From JAPHSX01 sp041554195 (GTDB lineage: Bacteria; Pseudomonadota; Gammaproteobacteria; Thiohalomonadales; Thiohalomonadaceae), in assembly GCA_041554195.1 (NCBI GenBank), contig JBFFMJ010000007.1, positions 62,001 through 126,000 of the forward strand: a stretch of DNA of 64,000 nucleotides. Reading direction: 5' to 3'. Made by a program: the position numbers and the translations under genes. Below, piece by piece: positions 62,067-64,000 of this stretch (position 1 is its first letter; every line of letters starts with the position of its first letter). A model generated the notes under the pieces. That model searched no databases and had not been told where the DNA came from. It was given only the letters and a program-made list of their open reading frames with translations.

Positions 62067-63416
62067 CTAGCGCATGGTCACCAGCTCCTCGGAGCTGGTG
62101 GGGTGGATGGCAACGGTGTCGTCAAACTGCTTCTTGGTGGCCCCCATCTTTAGCGCCACGGCAAAGCCCTGCAGCATCTCATCGACGCCGTGACCGATCA
62201 TGTGGATTCCGACCACCTTCTCCTCAACACCGACACAGACCAACTTCATCGCGGTCTTTGTTTTGTGGTCCGTCAGGGCGTTATACATCGGAGTGAAGCG
62301 GGTCTGGTAGACCTTGACCGCATCGCCATGCTGGTCGCGTGCCTCATCCTCTGTGAGGCCCACGGTGCCGATAGGCGGGTGGCTGAACATGACGGTGGGG
62401 ATGTTTTCATAGTCGAGGCGTCGCTCTGGCTGATTATTAAACAGGCGGTCTCCGAGACGGCGCGCCGCTGCAATGGCCACGGGTGTAAGCTGGGCGCGAC
62501 CGGTCGCATCACCCACCGCGTAGATACCGGAGACATTGGTGTTCTGGTAATCATCGGTGGGGATAAAGCCATACTCATCCATCGTTACCCCCGCCGCCTC
62601 AAGGTTAAGCTCGGCGGTATTCGGTGAACGGCCAATCGCCCAGATCACGGTATCGAAACCCTTCATAATATGGCCACTCTGACAGCGGAGGGTAAGGGTG
62701 CCGTCGGCCTCCTTCTCCACCTTCTCCAGATTGATATTGGGCAGGATATTGACCCCCTCGTTAACCATCTCCTCCATCAATGTCTCGCGCAGCATGGCAT
62801 CGAAACTGGCAAGAAAGTGCTGGCGGCGCAGCAGCAAATCGACCTCAGAGCCAAGGGCTTTGAGCAGCCCCGCCAGCTCAACCGCAATATAACCGGCACC
62901 CACTACCGCCACCCGCTTGGGCTGCGCGGTGAGGGCAAAAAAACCATCGGAGGTGATACCGTGTTCGGCACCGGGAATGTCCGGGGTCATCGGTACGCCG
63001 CCGGGGGAGATCACGATATGGTCCGCGGTGTATTGCTCGCCGCCCACTTCCAGCGTGTTGGCATCAACGAAACGGGCCCGTCCCTTAAGCCAGTCAATTT
63101 TCGAGTCGTCGAGATAGGAGCCGTACCAGTCATTAATACCCTGAATGTAATCCTCACGCCCCTTCACCAGATGTGCCCAGTCGAAATTATTCACCATCAC
63201 ATCAAAGCCGTAGCCTTTGGCGTCGCGCAGGGCATGGGCGATGGCCGCCCCGTTCCACATCACCTTCTTCGGTACACAACCGACATTGACGCAGGTGCCT
63301 CCCATCTTGCCCATCTCGATCACCGCGGCCTTCTTACCGTGCATCGCGGCACGCTCCGCTGCCGAAAGACCACCACTGCCGCCGCCAATGGCGAGAAGAT
63401 CATAATGTTTGCTCAT
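62067..63416 (-). CDS. gor: glutathione-disulfide reductase
   Basis: A 449-residue FAD flavoenzyme that keeps glutathione reduced with NADPH. FAD-binding IGGGSGGLSAAERAA at the N-terminus, redox-active CVNVGC (GGTCVNVGCVPKKVMW), the NADPH-binding GAGYIAVELAGLLKALGSEV, and the C-terminal HPTSSEELVTMR carrying the His-Glu dyad are all present. The ATG follows AGGGA at about 6 bases. It leads a minus-strand unit with the carbonic anhydrase-like and RRM genes. Confidence 0.95.
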   Translation of the reverse strand: MSKHYDLLAIGGGSGGLSAAERAAMHGKKAAVIEMGKMGGTCVNVGCVPKKVMWNGAAIAHALRDAKGYGFDVMVNNFDWAHLVKGREDYIQGINDWYGSYLDDSKIDWLKGRARFVDANTLEVGGEQYTADHIVISPGGVPMTPDIPGAEHGITSDGFFALTAQPKRVAVVGAGYIAVELAGLLKALGSEVDLLLRRQHFLASFDAMLRETLMEEMVNEGVNILPNINLEKVEKEADGTLTLRCQSGHIMKGFDTVIWAIGRSPNTAELNLEAAGVTMDEYGFIPTDDYQNTNVSGIYAVGDATGRAQLTPVAIAAARRLGDRLFNNQPERRLDYENIPTVMFSHPPIGTVGLTEDEARDQHGDAVKVYQTRFTPMYNALTDHKTKTAMKLVCVGVEEKVVGIHMIGHGVDEMLQGFAVALKMGATKKQFDDTVAIHPTSSEELVTMR

Positions 63417-63617
63417 ATTTATTCCCTATCGTTTCAGCCTTTAAGGCCAGGTTAAGCCAATGAGCTGATTCTAGCAGCAAGCCGATTGAGCTGTCTTTGT
63501 CGATCCAGAAATACTGAACAACTCACTTAAGTAATTGCTATCTCCTTATGAAATGCTTAATCTTCAAAAAAGTCATAATGACAAAGCATAAAACCAGAAC
63601 GTGGACGTGACCGGACA

Positions 63618-64000
63618 ATGGAACCGATAAATTACAAATACCGCTTTAAATTCAAGGACGGGCGCGAAGAGGTATTCGATGTCGAGCTCGATGGCGTCAA
63701 ACTCGAACCGCTAACAAAACTGCCCGAGAAGCTACCGGAATGGACCCGTCTTGAGTTTAATAAATGCTCCAACTGTACCCTGGATTCACTTGAAATTTTC
63801 TACTGCCCACTTGCTGCACGACTAATGCCGCTGGTCGATAAGATGCACGATGTTGTCTCGATTGATGATGTAAAGGTAGAGGTGACCCTGGATGAGCGCA
63901 TCATTACCCGTGATGCCACCGCGCAGGAGGGGATCAGCGCACTAATGGGTATTATCACCGCCACCTCCGGCTGCCCCCATACCGTCTTCTTCAAACCGAT
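63618..64000 (+). CDS. hypothetical protein, partial (runs off the window)
   Basis: An open frame from ATG 63618 to the window end (about 127 residues, no stop). It begins MEPINYKYRFKFKDGREEVF, a beta-rich start, and contains Cys-rich spots (FNKCSNC, FYCPL) and SGCPHT near the right edge. I do not recognise the family. The ribosome site is weak. It is divergent from gor across a 201-base gap in which I see no other gene. Confidence 0.7.
   Translation, partial: MEPINYKYRFKFKDGREEVFDVELDGVKLEPLTKLPEKLPEWTRLEFNKCSNCTLDSLEIFYCPLAARLMPLVDKMHDVVSIDDVKVEVTLDERIITRDATAQEGISALMGIITATSGCPHTVFFKP

Overview
The window reads as the chromosome of a gammaproteobacterium. It is roughly 55-60% GC by eye and gene-dense, with gammaproteobacterial gene sets such as gmk-rpoZ-spoT, hslVU-ubiE-ubiJ-ubiB and ubiC-ubiA-recG. 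A DsrC-family protein (20742-21101) hints at a sulfur-oxidising lineage, but that placement is inference. I see no rRNA, tRNA, CRISPR array, insertion sequence, integrase or prophage gene.

Layout. 0-8.2 kb: an MFS transporter, a secreted GlcG/HbpS-like protein and a nitroreductase on the minus strand, then a complete five-gene HAAT (Liv-type) ABC importer on the plus strand. The importer's binding protein has a Tat-type signal and is separated from the permease genes by a strong terminator. 8.3-12 kb: tdh-kbl (threonine to glycine) followed by a leucine-rich-repeat/protein-kinase fusion. 12-15.1 kb: a YjdF-like membrane protein and the LdtD/MepK-type murein pair. 15.2-23.2 kb: an accessory-looking stretch with longer intergenic gaps. 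It holds a secreted orphan protein, several small proteins, a DUF2817 peptidase-like protein, a DUF2189 membrane protein, a cysteine-less DsrC paralogue and a PP2C phosphatase/Ser-Thr kinase pair. 23.4-34.6 kb: yicC, gmk, rpoZ and spoT, then two hemerythrins, ridA, a CHASE2 adenylate cyclase operon (with SH3 and M48 proteins) and recG. 34.7-41.5 kb: ubiC, a divergent ubiA, comF, and bioB-bioF-bioH-bioC-bioD. 41.5-49.1 kb: an M15 peptidase-like protein, mqo, ubiB-ubiJ-ubiE, a DUF971 protein and hslU-hslV. 49.2-55.4 kb: a small secreted protein, a large CARDB/PPC repeat lipoprotein, a BASS symporter, a pilin-like protein, and an SO_0444-type permease coupled to an orphan mlaC. 55.6-64 kb: trhP, hemB, a DUF47 protein with pit, aroE, an RRM protein, a gamma carbonic anhydrase, gor, and a partial unknown gene.

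How the genes fit together. Ubiquinone synthesis (ubiC, ubiA-like, ubiE, ubiJ, ubiB) and a quinone-reducing malate dehydrogenase point to a respiratory, Q-based metabolism. Biotin synthesis from malonyl-ACP methyl ester is complete here except for bioA. Amino-acid uptake may feed threonine breakdown. Signalling genes (spoT, a cyclase, two protein kinases, a phosphatase) are unusually dense.

The observations most worth a second look are these: the UbiA homologue has lost its second aspartate motif; the DsrC-like protein lacks both redox cysteines; a 37-residue Cys-rich peptide sits behind a well-spaced FNR-like class II promoter; the second hemerythrin has altered iron-ligand spacing; and a pilin-like C-terminal domain sits on a plain membrane anchor. 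I found no clearly new multi-gene defence or mobile system.
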